Shown in pieces: positions 24,230 to 33,500 of a DNA stretch of 64,000 nt. The notes beneath the pieces are model-generated. The model was not told the origin of the DNA and did not search any database. It saw nothing but the letters and a program-made list of their open reading frames with translations. Each line of letters begins with the position of its first letter. Position 1 is the first letter of the stretch. This stretch comes from Chitinophagales bacterium (GTDB taxonomy: Bacteria; Bacteroidota; Bacteroidia; Chitinophagales; UBA2359), in contig JAHDEE010000002.1 of assembly GCA_020629005.1 (NCBI GenBank), positions 1-64,000 on the forward strand, in the 5' to 3' direction. The position numbers were made by a program, and so were the translations under genes.

Positions 24230-26860
24230 CTAGCGGATCAGCGTACTATTACCCTTTACCTGATACACTTCATCCGAACCATTGGTCTTGAATTCTGCAA
24301 AATAAACGTAGACTCCCATTGGCAACAATTCTCCATTGAGTGTCCCGTCCCAGCCTTGGTTGAGATCGCCCGTATTATCATATACAAGTTGTCCCCAACG
24401 GTCAAAAACCTGGAAGCTGATCAGCTGGTCTACATCATAGGTCAAAGGCATCAGGACATCATTGACAGAATCGCCATTGGGACTGAAAGCGGATGGCACT
24501 AGAAATCTCGGTGGCAGTATTACAGTAAGAAAGTGGGTTGTTTCGAAGATACAGCCATTCTCATCAGTACCAGTAAGAATATATTCTGTACTAACCAGCG
24601 GACGAGCGGATGTGCTGGCTGAGCCGGGAGCCGTTAATGTACCAGTCCCTCCAGACCATTGATAAGTGCTGTTCTCGTCAAGACCAGCCGCGCTGAGGGA
24701 AACAATGTTTCCTTGAACAATGCTGTCCGGAGCATTGATTGAAAGGCCAGGATCGCCAACAACCAGCACCCGGATCTCATCGCTTGTTGCGCAGCCATTG
24801 CTGTCCACTGCCTTTAAAATATAATTCTCGTCCACTCGACCATTTTGCGCAGAAATTTCTAGTTCTGTCCTCGCTGCATTTGAGTCCTGCAAACCAGTGT
24901 CCGGCGACCATTGGTAGGAATAGCCCTCTCGTGCCTCAACCCCTATTTCTGTGATCAAATCTTCGCAGGAAACAATATCCTCCCCCAGAGCAATTTGAGG
25001 CATTGCAACATTAACCTGCACCTCGATCGTGTCGGCACAGGTGCCCAATTGCGAAATTAACTGGTAGCTGGTAGAGCTGCCTGGATTAGCCAATGGATTA
25101 GGGCAGTCAGTGCAGCTCAGTCCTTCTGCGGGGCTCCACTGAAAGTCTGTCCCGCCGCTAGTGTTAATCTGCAAGGATTCTCCGTGGCAGATTAAGGTAT
25201 CCGTGATTTCTGAGGTGAGGAACTCGCCGTTACCCAACACAATATTTGTGGTGATCGTGTCCCGGCAGCCGGCAATCCCATCGATGACGATCACTGCCAA
25301 CTGCTCCTCGTATCCATCACTGAAAACCGGGTTTGGACAGTCGGTGCAGCTTAGATTATCTGGCAGATTAGCACAATTCCAGTCATCAAATACATCATCC
25401 CAAACACACCAGAAAAAGAAAGATCCTCCCTCAACTTCCAATTGAACAGATCCCCCCTCGCAGACTTCGTATTCCGGCTGGATATAGGGATCGTAGTCAT
25501 CATCAATATTAATTTCTACCGTAGCAACAGCTGAGCAGGACCCCACTTGACCAGTCACCGTCAAGATTGTGGATTCCTGTACATTGGCAACAGGATTATG
25601 CACGAATGGATTATCGACAGCATCTGCTGGCTCCCAGGTGTATAGTCCAGCTCCACTTGCCACTAGCGGAATCTCATCACCCGGACAAGCAACCAAATTG
25701 TCTGGCGTAGCGGATACAACAATGCCTTCGAGTATGTAAAAGTCTATGGTGTCGCCTGCCCCCGCACATCCGTCATTTTTCAATATTAAGGAGAGGGATT
25801 CAGGCCCTTCGTCGACTCCATCATCGAAGGCAGCCAGAACCAGAGTGGCTGTCGAGTCTCCAACCGGAACAACCAAACTGTCGACTGGGATGTCAAAATC
25901 GGCGTTTGGACCTCCGTTTTGTGCTGTCCCTTGAAATTCAAAATGCACAACTGTTTCTTCTGATACAGGCTCATCAAAGGTAAATGTAAAAATTCCGTCT
26001 ACACAGCCCTCGACAGCTGTTTCGTAATCAACAGGAGCAGTCGTCGAGGCAGTTACCTGCACCCCATTTGTTGAGAAACTATTACCTTCCAGAAATACTC
26101 CGGAATCGTAGCCAGTATCAAAGCCATCACCGATGGCTATTTTGAAAGTGTACGTTTCACAAGGTGTCACTGCACATCCGGCACTTAGTACCGTAGTAAA
26201 CCCATCATATTGGATTGTTGTCGTAGGTAAGGCACTATTGGCGACGTAGAATTCTGTGTTATCAAGTACGCAGGGAGTTGAAGTATAGTTTGCGGTGCCG
26301 CCATTGACGGTATTGATGGTAACTGGCATATCCGTAGTTCCCGGCAGAATTGTCAAGTTGTTATACGAGGGATATTCAGTTCCTCCCCTGATAAAGAAAC
26401 CAAAAGCATCATTAAAATCGCTGCATACATAATCATCATACTCTTCAGAGCCAAAGACGTAGCTGAAAGTCAGCGTATCACCTTGTGGAATAAAATCGAA
26501 CACCAGGTAACAAACATCCAGCATATCGACACCGGAAATTGATTCCAGCTCGGTGTCACCTACATTGCCACCACTGGTATCCCCAAGATTTCCGACCGTA
26601 TTAGGGCCAATCGCATTCTGTATTGTACCGGTTGTCAAAATGATTCCTTCATCCAACCCCAGGTTAGTTTCTGAGCCGATGAAACTTCCATAAGCCTGTT
26701 GAGGACAGGAAAGTTCTATGGACGTAGGGTCTACAGAAAGCCCGGCACCAACCAGCTGTTCTACCAGCTCTGCAGCTGTGTGATTGTCATCCACCAAAAG
26801 CTGTGCAGCCAAGGTGTGACTGATAATGATTGACAATGTCAGGATGAATAAATGCTTCAT
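24230..26860 (-). CDS. Choice-of-anchor L protein with type B T9SS sorting domain
   Basis: 876 residues, secreted. After a signal peptide (cut near residue 19) comes a choice-of-anchor L domain (about 20-265) with the typical FDFIPQGDTLTFSYVFGSEE and DAFGFFIRG stretches. A Calx-beta-like segment follows (VVHFEFQGTAQNGG, then acidic strands). Then come Ig/PKD-like modules with SCTDCPNP cysteine motifs, and a C-terminal gliding-motility-type (type B) sorting domain from about 790 (PSAFSPNGDSVNDV, then DRWGQLVY). Such proteins are exported by T9SS and held at or released from the cell surface. Ligand unknown. A TAnnTTTG box lies 36 bp upstream; rfbD follows 29 bp downstream. Confidence 0.93.
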   Translation of the reverse strand: MKHLFILTLSIIISHTLAAQLLVDDNHTAAELVEQLVGAGLSVDPTSIELSCPQQAYGSFIGSETNLGLDEGIILTTGTIQNAIGPNTVGNLGDTSGGNVGDTELESISGVDMLDVCYLVFDFIPQGDTLTFSYVFGSEEYDDYVCSDFNDAFGFFIRGGTEYPSYNNLTILPGTTDMPVTINTVNGGTANYTSTPCVLDNTEFYVANSALPTTTIQYDGFTTVLSAGCAVTPCETYTFKIAIGDGFDTGYDSGVFLEGNSFSTNGVQVTASTTAPVDYETAVEGCVDGIFTFTFDEPVSEETVVHFEFQGTAQNGGPNADFDIPVDSLVVPVGDSTATLVLAAFDDGVDEGPESLSLILKNDGCAGAGDTIDFYILEGIVVSATPDNLVACPGDEIPLVASGAGLYTWEPADAVDNPFVHNPVANVQESTILTVTGQVGSCSAVATVEINIDDDYDPYIQPEYEVCEGGSVQLEVEGGSFFFWCVWDDVFDDWNCANLPDNLSCTDCPNPVFSDGYEEQLAVIVIDGIAGCRDTITTNIVLGNGEFLTSEITDTLICHGESLQINTSGGTDFQWSPAEGLSCTDCPNPLANPGSSTSYQLISQLGTCADTIEVQVNVAMPQIALGEDIVSCEDLITEIGVEAREGYSYQWSPDTGLQDSNAARTELEISAQNGRVDENYILKAVDSNGCATSDEIRVLVVGDPGLSINAPDSIVQGNIVSLSAAGLDENSTYQWSGGTGTLTAPGSASTSARPLVSTEYILTGTDENGCIFETTHFLTVILPPRFLVPSAFSPNGDSVNDVLMPLTYDVDQLISFQVFDRWGQLVYDNTGDLNQGWDGTLNGELLPMGVYVYFAEFKTNGSDEVYQVKGNSTLIR

Positions 26861-26895
26861 TGTATTCTAGAGATAGATTATTTCGGTGGTACTAA

Positions 26896-26903
26896 CAAAT
26901 GTA
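26896..26903 (-). promoter_or_regulatory. -7 box before the choice-of-anchor L gene (TACATTTG)
   Basis: Exact TAnnTTTG on the minus strand, 35 bp before the ATG at 26860. No TTTG at 19 bp spacing was found. Confidence 0.4.
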
Positions 26904-27120
26904 GCGAATCAGCTAGGCAATAGCTACTGTACACTTCGATAAATGCTACCAGACGTCTTGATCAATGCCTAAAACATGGGCTGAATACCAAATTTTAACG
27001 GCCAGGGACACTTGTAAGCTAGTGAACCGCGGTGCAGCGAAGATATATAGCCATTTCAGCTGCTGTTGATCGTGCTGGTACACCTACCCGAAAGAAGAAA
27101 TGCTGCGGGTCCGGCAATGT

Positions 27121-27303
27121 TATAATAGCCCCGATCGCAGCGGAAATGCAGGTACAATGGAGCAGACTGAGCGTGCCAGCGATGGAGGCTCGGAGTTTAC
27201 GGAGAGACTGCAGCGCTGGATACGCGAAGCTGCTCCATTGTGCCTGCATTGCAGCGGAGAGCGGGAAGGGCAGTGCGCGTTGAAAACTGCTTCGCTCCAA
27301 AAA
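27121..27303 (+). repeat. Dispersed intergenic repeat, copy 2
   Basis: It begins AATAGCCCCGATCGCAGCGG and ends TTCGCTCCAAAAAA, the same end as the copy at 39.8 kb. The middle (GGCTCGGAGTTTACGGAGAG) is a diverged form of the block shared by the copies at 17.2 and 39.8 kb. Short reading frames on both strands inside it look incidental. Directly after it an 8-bp hairpin AATCTTGC/GCAAGATT (27312-27341) followed by a T run resembles a plus-strand terminator, which may mean the element is transcribed. The rest of 26904-27120 shows nothing recognisable. Confidence 0.65.
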
Positions 27304-27343
27304 ATATTCTAAATCTTGCAAATGGCGTTATTAGCAAGATTTT

Positions 27344-27377
27344 TTTGAAGCACATTAGATACTTTTCTGCATCTTTG
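27344..27377 (+). promoter_or_regulatory. Possible promoter of proC
   Basis: CATCTTTG (27370-27377) differs from TAnnTTTG at one position and ends 4 bp before the proC ATG. TTTG (27344-27347) lies 22 bp upstream of it. Spacing and box are both slightly off consensus, and the leader would be near zero. Confidence 0.35.
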
Positions 27378-27381
27378 TGGC

Positions 27382-28200
27382 ATGAAGACACTTATTATTG
27401 GTGGCGGAAATATGGGTAGAACTTTTGCCAGTAGTTTCCTGACTGCCCACATCCTCCGGCCTGCGGATTTGACAGTTTTGGAGCGGTCGGTTCAAGCATT
27501 GGAATACCTTCGAGGACTCAACATAGAAAACTTACATACAAGACCAGCCGACTACATACAGGAGCAGAATCTGATCGTGCTGGCCGTGAAACCACAGGAT
27601 TCGGACGAATTGTTTCCAACCTTAAAACCGTTTCTGAGTACTAAGCATATCATTCTTTCGATTATGGCGGGTGTGCAGATTGATACCCTGGAAAGCAAAC
27701 TCGGCATTAAGAAGATAATCCGGGCAATGCCAAACCTACCGGCGCAAATTGGAATGGGTATGACGGCGTTTACCGCAAATGAGGAAGTGAGTAGAAAGGA
27801 ACTGATCGAGGTGCAGAATTTGCTGAGTACTACGGGGAAAGCCATCTATTTTGAGCAAGAAAAGATGCTTGATGCGGCTACGGCAGTTTCAGGGTCGGGG
27901 CCTGCATATGTGTTCTATTTCATGAGCGCGATGATGAAGGCAGCAACAAAACTAGGCTTCAACGAATCGCAGGCCGAATTGCTGGTTTGGCAAACTTTTA
28001 GTGGCTCGATAGACCTGCAAAACAAAAACTCATTGACCTGTGATGAATGGATCTCGAAAGTGGCTTCGAGAGGAGGAACTACAGAGGCTGCAATGAAGAT
28101 ATTTGCGGAGCATGGTACCGACGAGATTATTGGGAAGGCCCTGGATGCGGCATTCCAGCGATCGCTGGAACTGGGCAAGAAGAAAAAGAAAAAGGCTTAA
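27382..28200 (+). CDS. proC: Pyrroline-5-carboxylate reductase
   Basis: 272 residues, normal for ProC, which reduces 1-pyrroline-5-carboxylate to proline with NAD(P)H. Seen: the N-terminal Rossmann motif GGGNMG (residues 7-12), VLAVKPQD, SIMAGV, the central RAMPNLPAQIGMG, and the C-terminal dimer signature (AVSGSGPAYVFYFMSAM, then SRGGTTEAA). The C-terminus is a lysine run (KKKKKKA) whose codons form part of a hairpin and T tract serving the opposing gene. It stands alone on the plus strand between two minus-strand groups. Confidence 0.96.
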   Translation: MKTLIIGGGNMGRTFASSFLTAHILRPADLTVLERSVQALEYLRGLNIENLHTRPADYIQEQNLIVLAVKPQDSDELFPTLKPFLSTKHIILSIMAGVQIDTLESKLGIKKIIRAMPNLPAQIGMGMTAFTANEEVSRKELIEVQNLLSTTGKAIYFEQEKMLDAATAVSGSGPAYVFYFMSAMMKAATKLGFNESQAELLVWQTFSGSIDLQNKNSLTCDEWISKVASRGGTTEAAMKIFAEHGTDEIIGKALDAAFQRSLELGKKKKKKA

Positions 28201-28224
28201 CAGTCGATTGACTGCTAAGCCTTT
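28178..28224 (-). terminator. Terminator of the TPR gene, embedded in the 3' end of proC
   Basis: A stem AAAGGCTTA-CAGTC/GACTG-TAAGCCTTT (28191-28205 with 28210-28224, one mismatch, 4-nt loop) lies 25 bp after the TPR gene stop on the minus strand. It is followed there by TTTCTTTTTCTTCTT, which on the plus strand encodes the lysine run of ProC. The hairpin covers the proC stop codon. Confidence 0.7.
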
Positions 28225-28248
28225 AAGTACATTATGCTGCAGCTTTAA

Positions 28249-28935
28249 TTAACTGCCAGGGAACTTCTGTTTCATCTTCTTTTCGATCTCCTGGACCTTG
28301 GCTTCCTGACCTTGTTCGCCATAAAGCTGGATCAGGCTACTGTAGATTTCTTTGTTGTTGTAATCTGCCGATACCAGTTTTTCATAATACTTTATGGCCT
28401 CCTGATTGTTGCCGGCCAGCTTTGAATTAATAGCAATCGAATAGAGCACTGTTGAGTCTAGAGGCGCCATTCTTGGATACTCCAACTCCAGATCATTCAT
28501 CAATTTGGCATTCTTGTAGTAGGGCACAGCCCCAGCATAATCCTTATCCATGTAATGATCTATGCCTTTTTGATTTTCGGCGACTTTCAGGTCATAGACT
28601 TTAGACAGCACTATGTGCCGATAGCGCATTTTCTTATCATATTGCAAGGCGAGGGAATAGGCCTCATGAGCTTCTTCGAAAGCTCCATCCGACAAACCTG
28701 GATCTGAGTTAGCAGCGCAGGCTGCATAAATTTGACCTTTACACAAGAGTGCTTCGGCATCTCGGGTTAAACCAGTGACTGCCTTGTCAATGATCTCTTT
28801 TGCGGCCTCCAAATCGGAAATTGAGGCACTGTTTTCAAACTTGGCGAACGCTTCGGAAGCACCTTTCCAATCGGACTGAGCCCAAGCTTGTCCAAAAGAT
28901 AGCAGCACCGCCATGGTGATTAAAAACCTTTTCAT
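28249..28935 (-). CDS. Exported tetratricopeptide (TPR) repeat protein
   Basis: 228 residues. A signal peptide ends near AWAQ (residue 20). The rest is helical with TPR-like pairs: DAEALLCKGQIYAAC, AYSLALQYDKKMRYRHIVLS, and the clearest unit AGNNQEAIKYYEKLVSADYN near residue 175. The arrangement fits a periplasmic or outer-membrane-associated scaffold; a partner is not apparent. It is the last of a minus-strand series (unknown 1629-residue protein, M48 protease, methyltransferase, TPR), separated from the methyltransferase by 73 bp of A/T-rich DNA, so it may have its own promoter, though no TAnnTTTG is visible there. Confidence 0.85.
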   Translation of the reverse strand: MKRFLITMAVLLSFGQAWAQSDWKGASEAFAKFENSASISDLEAAKEIIDKAVTGLTRDAEALLCKGQIYAACAANSDPGLSDGAFEEAHEAYSLALQYDKKMRYRHIVLSKVYDLKVAENQKGIDHYMDKDYAGAVPYYKNAKLMNDLELEYPRMAPLDSTVLYSIAINSKLAGNNQEAIKYYEKLVSADYNNKEIYSSLIQLYGEQGQEAKVQEIEKKMKQKFPGS

Positions 28936-29008
28936 GAAATTAAATATTAAGCATTAATTAAATAATAAGGAGTACTAAAAAGGCATTTAGCACAAACCAA
29001 CATTCATT

Positions 29009-29704
29009 TTAGTTATTCGTTCTAAAATCGGCGATGATCATTGTATTTCCGCCCATATCATAGCCGTATGCATTTTCAAAGACTACGCTAAACTGTTGTT
29101 CGAAGAAGTCTAGCGAGTCGAGCTTTTGGTCCTCTTTGTCTGTGAGTGTATTATACATTAAGATACCTTGTGGCGCCAATAGCTGTTTGAGAGACTCCAA
29201 AAAAGATGCCCGCTTGAATTTTTCGGGAGTTTTGTCATTTACGAAGAGGTCAACTGCAATAATGTCATAATTTCCACTGTCATTTTGTACAAAAAGCTCG
29301 GCATCCTGACAGACGAGCTGGACTTTTTGCAGCAATGTTTCGCCTAAATAGTTGCCCACCATCTGTACAATCTCTGGATCAATTTCAACACCAGTGTATC
29401 GAGCATCTTGCATAAAAACATCTTCCAACATTAGTGGAATACTACCTAAACCGAAGCCCAAAATCAAAACGGAATCGAGCTTTGTAGCGCCAATATCCAG
29501 ATGTACAAAGCTACGTGAAAAATTGGAATATAGGTCTTCGAATGAATAAGTGGCATTGTTGGCGTCGAGTCTGAAGCGGCCGCGACTTAGCATTACCTCC
29601 AATAAGCCATTGTGGGGACTTTCTCTGGTTTCAATCTTCTGGTCAAAAATAAAGCTCATCCAATATCTTAGACGAGCTTTAAACAATTTTGCGAATTTCT
29701 TCAA
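29009..29704 (-). CDS. Spermidine synthase-like SAM-dependent methyltransferase
   Basis: 231 residues with a class I methyltransferase-type Rossmann core: VLILGFGLGSIPLML (motif I), YTGVEIDPEIVQM (acidic residue for the ribose), and YDIIAVDLFVND (motif IV position). This is the layout of spermidine synthase-like proteins of Bacteroidota; the classical polyamine-synthase residues are not clearly all present, so the substrate is open. The frame opens with a TTG at 29704, directly after the M48 gene stop at 29706, giving MKKFAKLF; an ATG at 29659 (MSFIFDQ) is an alternative start. The tight junction suggests translational coupling with the protease gene. Confidence 0.8.
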   Translation of the reverse strand: MKKFAKLFKARLRYWMSFIFDQKIETRESPHNGLLEVMLSRGRFRLDANNATYSFEDLYSNFSRSFVHLDIGATKLDSVLILGFGLGSIPLMLEDVFMQDARYTGVEIDPEIVQMVGNYLGETLLQKVQLVCQDAELFVQNDSGNYDIIAVDLFVNDKTPEKFKRASFLESLKQLLAPQGILMYNTLTDKEDQKLDSLDFFEQQFSVVFENAYGYDMGGNTMIIADFRTNN

Positions 29705-29705
29705 G

Positions 29706-30503
29706 CTATTTGGCTTTGTAGTATTTTCTGGCCGTTGGTAAAAACTCGTTGAGATCTTTTATTCTTGTGCCATGACTGGGGTGCGTACTCAAGAGCTCCG
29801 GCACATCCGCTCCTCCTTTTTGGTTCATTCGAGACCAAAATGCAGGTGCGTGACTCGGATCATAGCCCGCCATTGCCATAAAGATGAGCCCCATTTTGTC
29901 GGCCTCGGATTCATGCTTACGTGAAAAAGGTAGCAGGAGTCCGGCATTGGAGCCAATTCCGTAAGCCGCATTGATGACATCCTGTGTCTCTTGAGGCTTG
30001 TTTCTGGCAGCGGCAGAAAGGCCAATTCCGCCCAGTGTCAAACCCAGTTGTTGACTCACACGCTCATTTCCGTGTCTGGCAATGGCATGCGCAACTTCGT
30101 GTCCAAGCACCACAGCAAGACCTGTTTCGTCCTTCGTAATCGGTAATATGCCCTTGTACACCACGACCTTTCCTCCTGGCATTGCCCAGGCATTTGCAGC
30201 AGCTTCATCGACCAGGTTAAACTCCCATTTGAAGTTCTTGACACGTTTGAGCTGTTTATGGTCTTTCAGGTATTGATTTGCAGCGGCCGCAATTCTGGCC
30301 CCTACCCGTTTCACTTGATCATAATCCTTACCGCTGCGAATCGGTTTGTTTTCTTTTAGGAACTCCTGATAACTGGTAAGGCTGGAAGCAATTAGGGTGC
30401 TTTCAGGTAATAGATTTACTTGTCTGCGACCCGTTACCGGTACTTTGGTGCATGCAGAAAATACAACGATTCCGCAAAGGGCCAATAAAAGCAGGCTTCT
30501 CAT
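29706..30503 (-). CDS. M48-family metalloprotease lipoprotein
   Basis: 265 residues. A lipoprotein signal ends VFSACTKVP (lipidated Cys18). The catalytic zinc motif HEVAH is at residues 135-139, inside GLAVVLGHEVAHAIARHGNE, and the third ligand lies in the later HESEADKMG. NAWAMPGGKVVVYKGIL is the strand that lines the active site in the family. This matches the soluble, lipid-anchored M48 peptidases (BepA/LoiP-like) that handle envelope proteins, without the membrane helices of HtpX. It abuts the methyltransferase gene downstream and lies 86 bp after the large unknown exported protein. Confidence 0.94.
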   Translation of the reverse strand: MRSLLLLALCGIVVFSACTKVPVTGRRQVNLLPESTLIASSLTSYQEFLKENKPIRSGKDYDQVKRVGARIAAAANQYLKDHKQLKRVKNFKWEFNLVDEAAANAWAMPGGKVVVYKGILPITKDETGLAVVLGHEVAHAIARHGNERVSQQLGLTLGGIGLSAAARNKPQETQDVINAAYGIGSNAGLLLPFSRKHESEADKMGLIFMAMAGYDPSHAPAFWSRMNQKGGADVPELLSTHPSHGTRIKDLNEFLPTARKYYKAK

Positions 30504-30589
30504 AAGCTAAAGTTTAGGTAAATAGTTCTGTACATTGATACCTGGAAAGGCTCAACGTTTACTACTAACGAAAAACCAGCCAAAAATTA

Positions 30590-33500
30590 TCACTCATTTC
30601 TCTGTTGACGTTGTTCGGCATCCCGTTCTTCGAGCATTCGGGACACAAAGTTAGTCTTCTTAAACATCGATGCAACCGTAAACTCAAAAGTCCTCGCTGC
30701 ATCCTTTCCTTCTACTTTCAGCCTCTTCTTGGGATTAAGCTTTGCTATATCCTCGTTGGCGAAGACATTGGAGCTGATCATATGGAGAATTCCATTTTTG
30801 GTGCCTGTCTTCATGTCTGTGTTGTTCTTATAGTAGAAGTAGTACCACTCCTTTCCGCTTGTCTCCACATTTTCGAGTTCGAGGTACAAATGGAAGAAAT
30901 CACCGGATTCCCTGGCCCCAAACTCTATAAACCCGTCTATTTCTTTACCTAGATCGAACTCCCCTATCGACATCAATCCAAACTTGCCAACTGATCGGAA
31001 GGTTTGATTGAGCGTATCCCACACCATGTCAACATGGGAAAGTGCCAGACGCGGCTCAAATCCTTTGGGCTTGGAATAATAACCATCATTCTTGATTTTG
31101 CTCCCCAGTTTCTCAGCGTCTTTGTCGGAAACCACCTCCACAATTGCCGGAAGGAAACCTGGTTCTGTATAGTCAAGATCCTCATTTTCTGCTGCCAGAT
31201 TCTTTACCTCTTCCGCAATTTTGTCATAAATCTTGTCTTCAAAAAAGAAGTCGAAAGTGAGGCAAAGGTCCTCCATTTTGTATCGATTATTTGCCAGGTT
31301 ATGCTGCATGGTGCCTCCGGTTTTCAGATTCAGCATACCCCAATCACGACCAAGCTGGAAAGCACCTTCTGCAGACACTAGCTTTTCCTCATCGTATACC
31401 GACATCACATTGCCTCTATATTGTTCTCCATTCAGCTTCTTTGAAGGCCCAACGTGGTAAGATTTGTCCTCCGACCGGTAATCCAGCTGACCGGAGGTTT
31501 CAAACACAGTAATATCGCTCCAGTTCTTATTGGCATTTAGAAAGAATGTTGACATTTCCATTTCTTCCGCATCATATGAAATGCTCACTTTGAGCGAGTC
31601 CTTCTTCTCGTTCAAGGGGTTATCAATCACAATCTTGATCTCATTTGGATCGATATCATCTTCGAAGCTGAACCAGTCTGGATTTATTCTACCATTCTTC
31701 AGATCCACTTTTGCATAGCCCTTGAAAGTCAATTGAGGGTCCTTGGAATCCAATCTCACCTTTCCCTTAAAGTTAAGAGACTCATCAAGCCGGAGCGGCT
31801 TATCTTCGGGCAATGTGCCTGCACCGTAGGTGTAAGCAACAAAGGTGGACTTATCTGATTTGCGCCCTCTGTCTTTACGTCCCTTTTTCTCTTTTTTCTC
31901 CGGTTCTTTTTCATTTTCTGCCTGCTCATCCCCAGTTTCTTCAGAGGCTTCCTTGTCATTCTCAGACTCCTGCTCTGCTTCTTCGGCAGTCGACTCAGCA
32001 TCTTCCTCAGGGGCTTCTTCATCACCTTCGCCACTCTCGGTCTCCCCTTCAAGATTCATTTTTTCCCTCTCCTTGGCTGCCTCTCGTTCTAACAGCTCTT
32101 TTGCCGTAATCTTCTCCTCTTTGGATTTCTTTTTCTTGTCGGCCTTTTCTTGTTTTGCCACCTCCTTAGCAGCCTTTTGTTTTGCTTTCAACTTAGCGGC
32201 ATTGTCCTTTTCATCTGCCACCAAATCCCGGACATAGATGGAGTCCATGGGTATGAACTGCGTTCCGATTACATTATTGGTATAGTTGTAGTTTCCGGTA
32301 GCAAAGAAATCCTGACTACTCCTAATATCAACAGATGCCTCTGTAATGGTGTGTTGTCGGCTTTCGATGTCGGTGACGATGGTGGCATTCTCAAGGCGAC
32401 TGATTTTTGCATCAGACTTGATGTTCATCACATTGTTTTCTGGTATGATACCTGAGTCGCCCACATAGATCATGGACAGGCCTTCAATCCCGATCGATCC
32501 ATCATTACAATCGACTTTCGCGATTTCTGCGTCGAAGCTAAGGCCTTTCTGAGATTTCTTGGTTGAGGTAAAGGTTTGCATGCCTCCCTCCTCTCTGGCC
32601 TTGAGTGTAACCTGCTGCTCCTTGCCATCCCAAAAGATTCTTCCCGAATTGCTGGAAAACTTTGAAAGTGGCAACAGCACCTGCGTCGTGTCACTATGAA
32701 CGGCAAACTCAGCTTTCTTACCGCTTACACTTATACCTGCTTCCACATCAGTGGCCCTGATTGCAAGGTCCTTTCCTGACCTAATCTGAAAGTTTGCCGT
32801 ATCGGCCTTATAGTATTGAGACTCAAATAAGAATCGTTTCGAACTTACTTCAGCCTCATCAAAGAAACTGGCTCCATTGCCGAGCAATCCTGTTGAAGCC
32901 AAAAGCAAATCACCTTTGAAATCCACCTTATTCTTAAACATTGCAAACTCTGACTCTTGCATTTCAAATTTTAGAGAATCAGTGTAAGGTTCCCAGGTAG
33001 CACGCACTGCTCCATTTCTTACTTCCGGGAAACTAGCTCCCAAATGTTTGCCTTCAGCTATGTAAATGCTATCCGTAATGGTCAAGGTGGAATCTGGGAA
33101 AAACAGATAATCCTGGGAATAAATTTTGGCCGTGAGGAAATCTATCACCCCGCTGCCTCGAAGCCCCTTTGCTATACTCAAATCTACAGAACCATTGAAG
33201 ACTCCTAAACCCCCGTATATCGGCGTGTTATCACCTGTCATCTCATCATCAAAACCAAGGGTCAAATCTTCTTGCAGTGTACTGGTTTGCGGAAGGTCCG
33301 GGAAGATATTGCCATAATGCATCACCCCCTCAAATTTGAACTGCTCTGGCTCCAGCTTGTCCACGGAATTTAGCTTAAATGGCTCCAGCCTGAAGTAAAA
33401 GTCTTCCCTACCATATGCCCCGTTGTGCAGAGACTTGGCATCATAGTAAATAAAGGAGTTTCCGGTTGCATCCATAATCGGATACTCCGGATTATCTGTG

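Noticed and set aside
27019-27321. Several overlapping frames of 60-100 codons on both strands
   Set aside because: They coincide with a dispersed intergenic repeat and show no conserved protein feature; the repeat's base composition explains the lack of stops.
31756-32237. Open frames on both strands in the middle of the 1629-residue gene
   Set aside because: They arise from the Lys/Glu-rich low-complexity coding sequence read in other frames.
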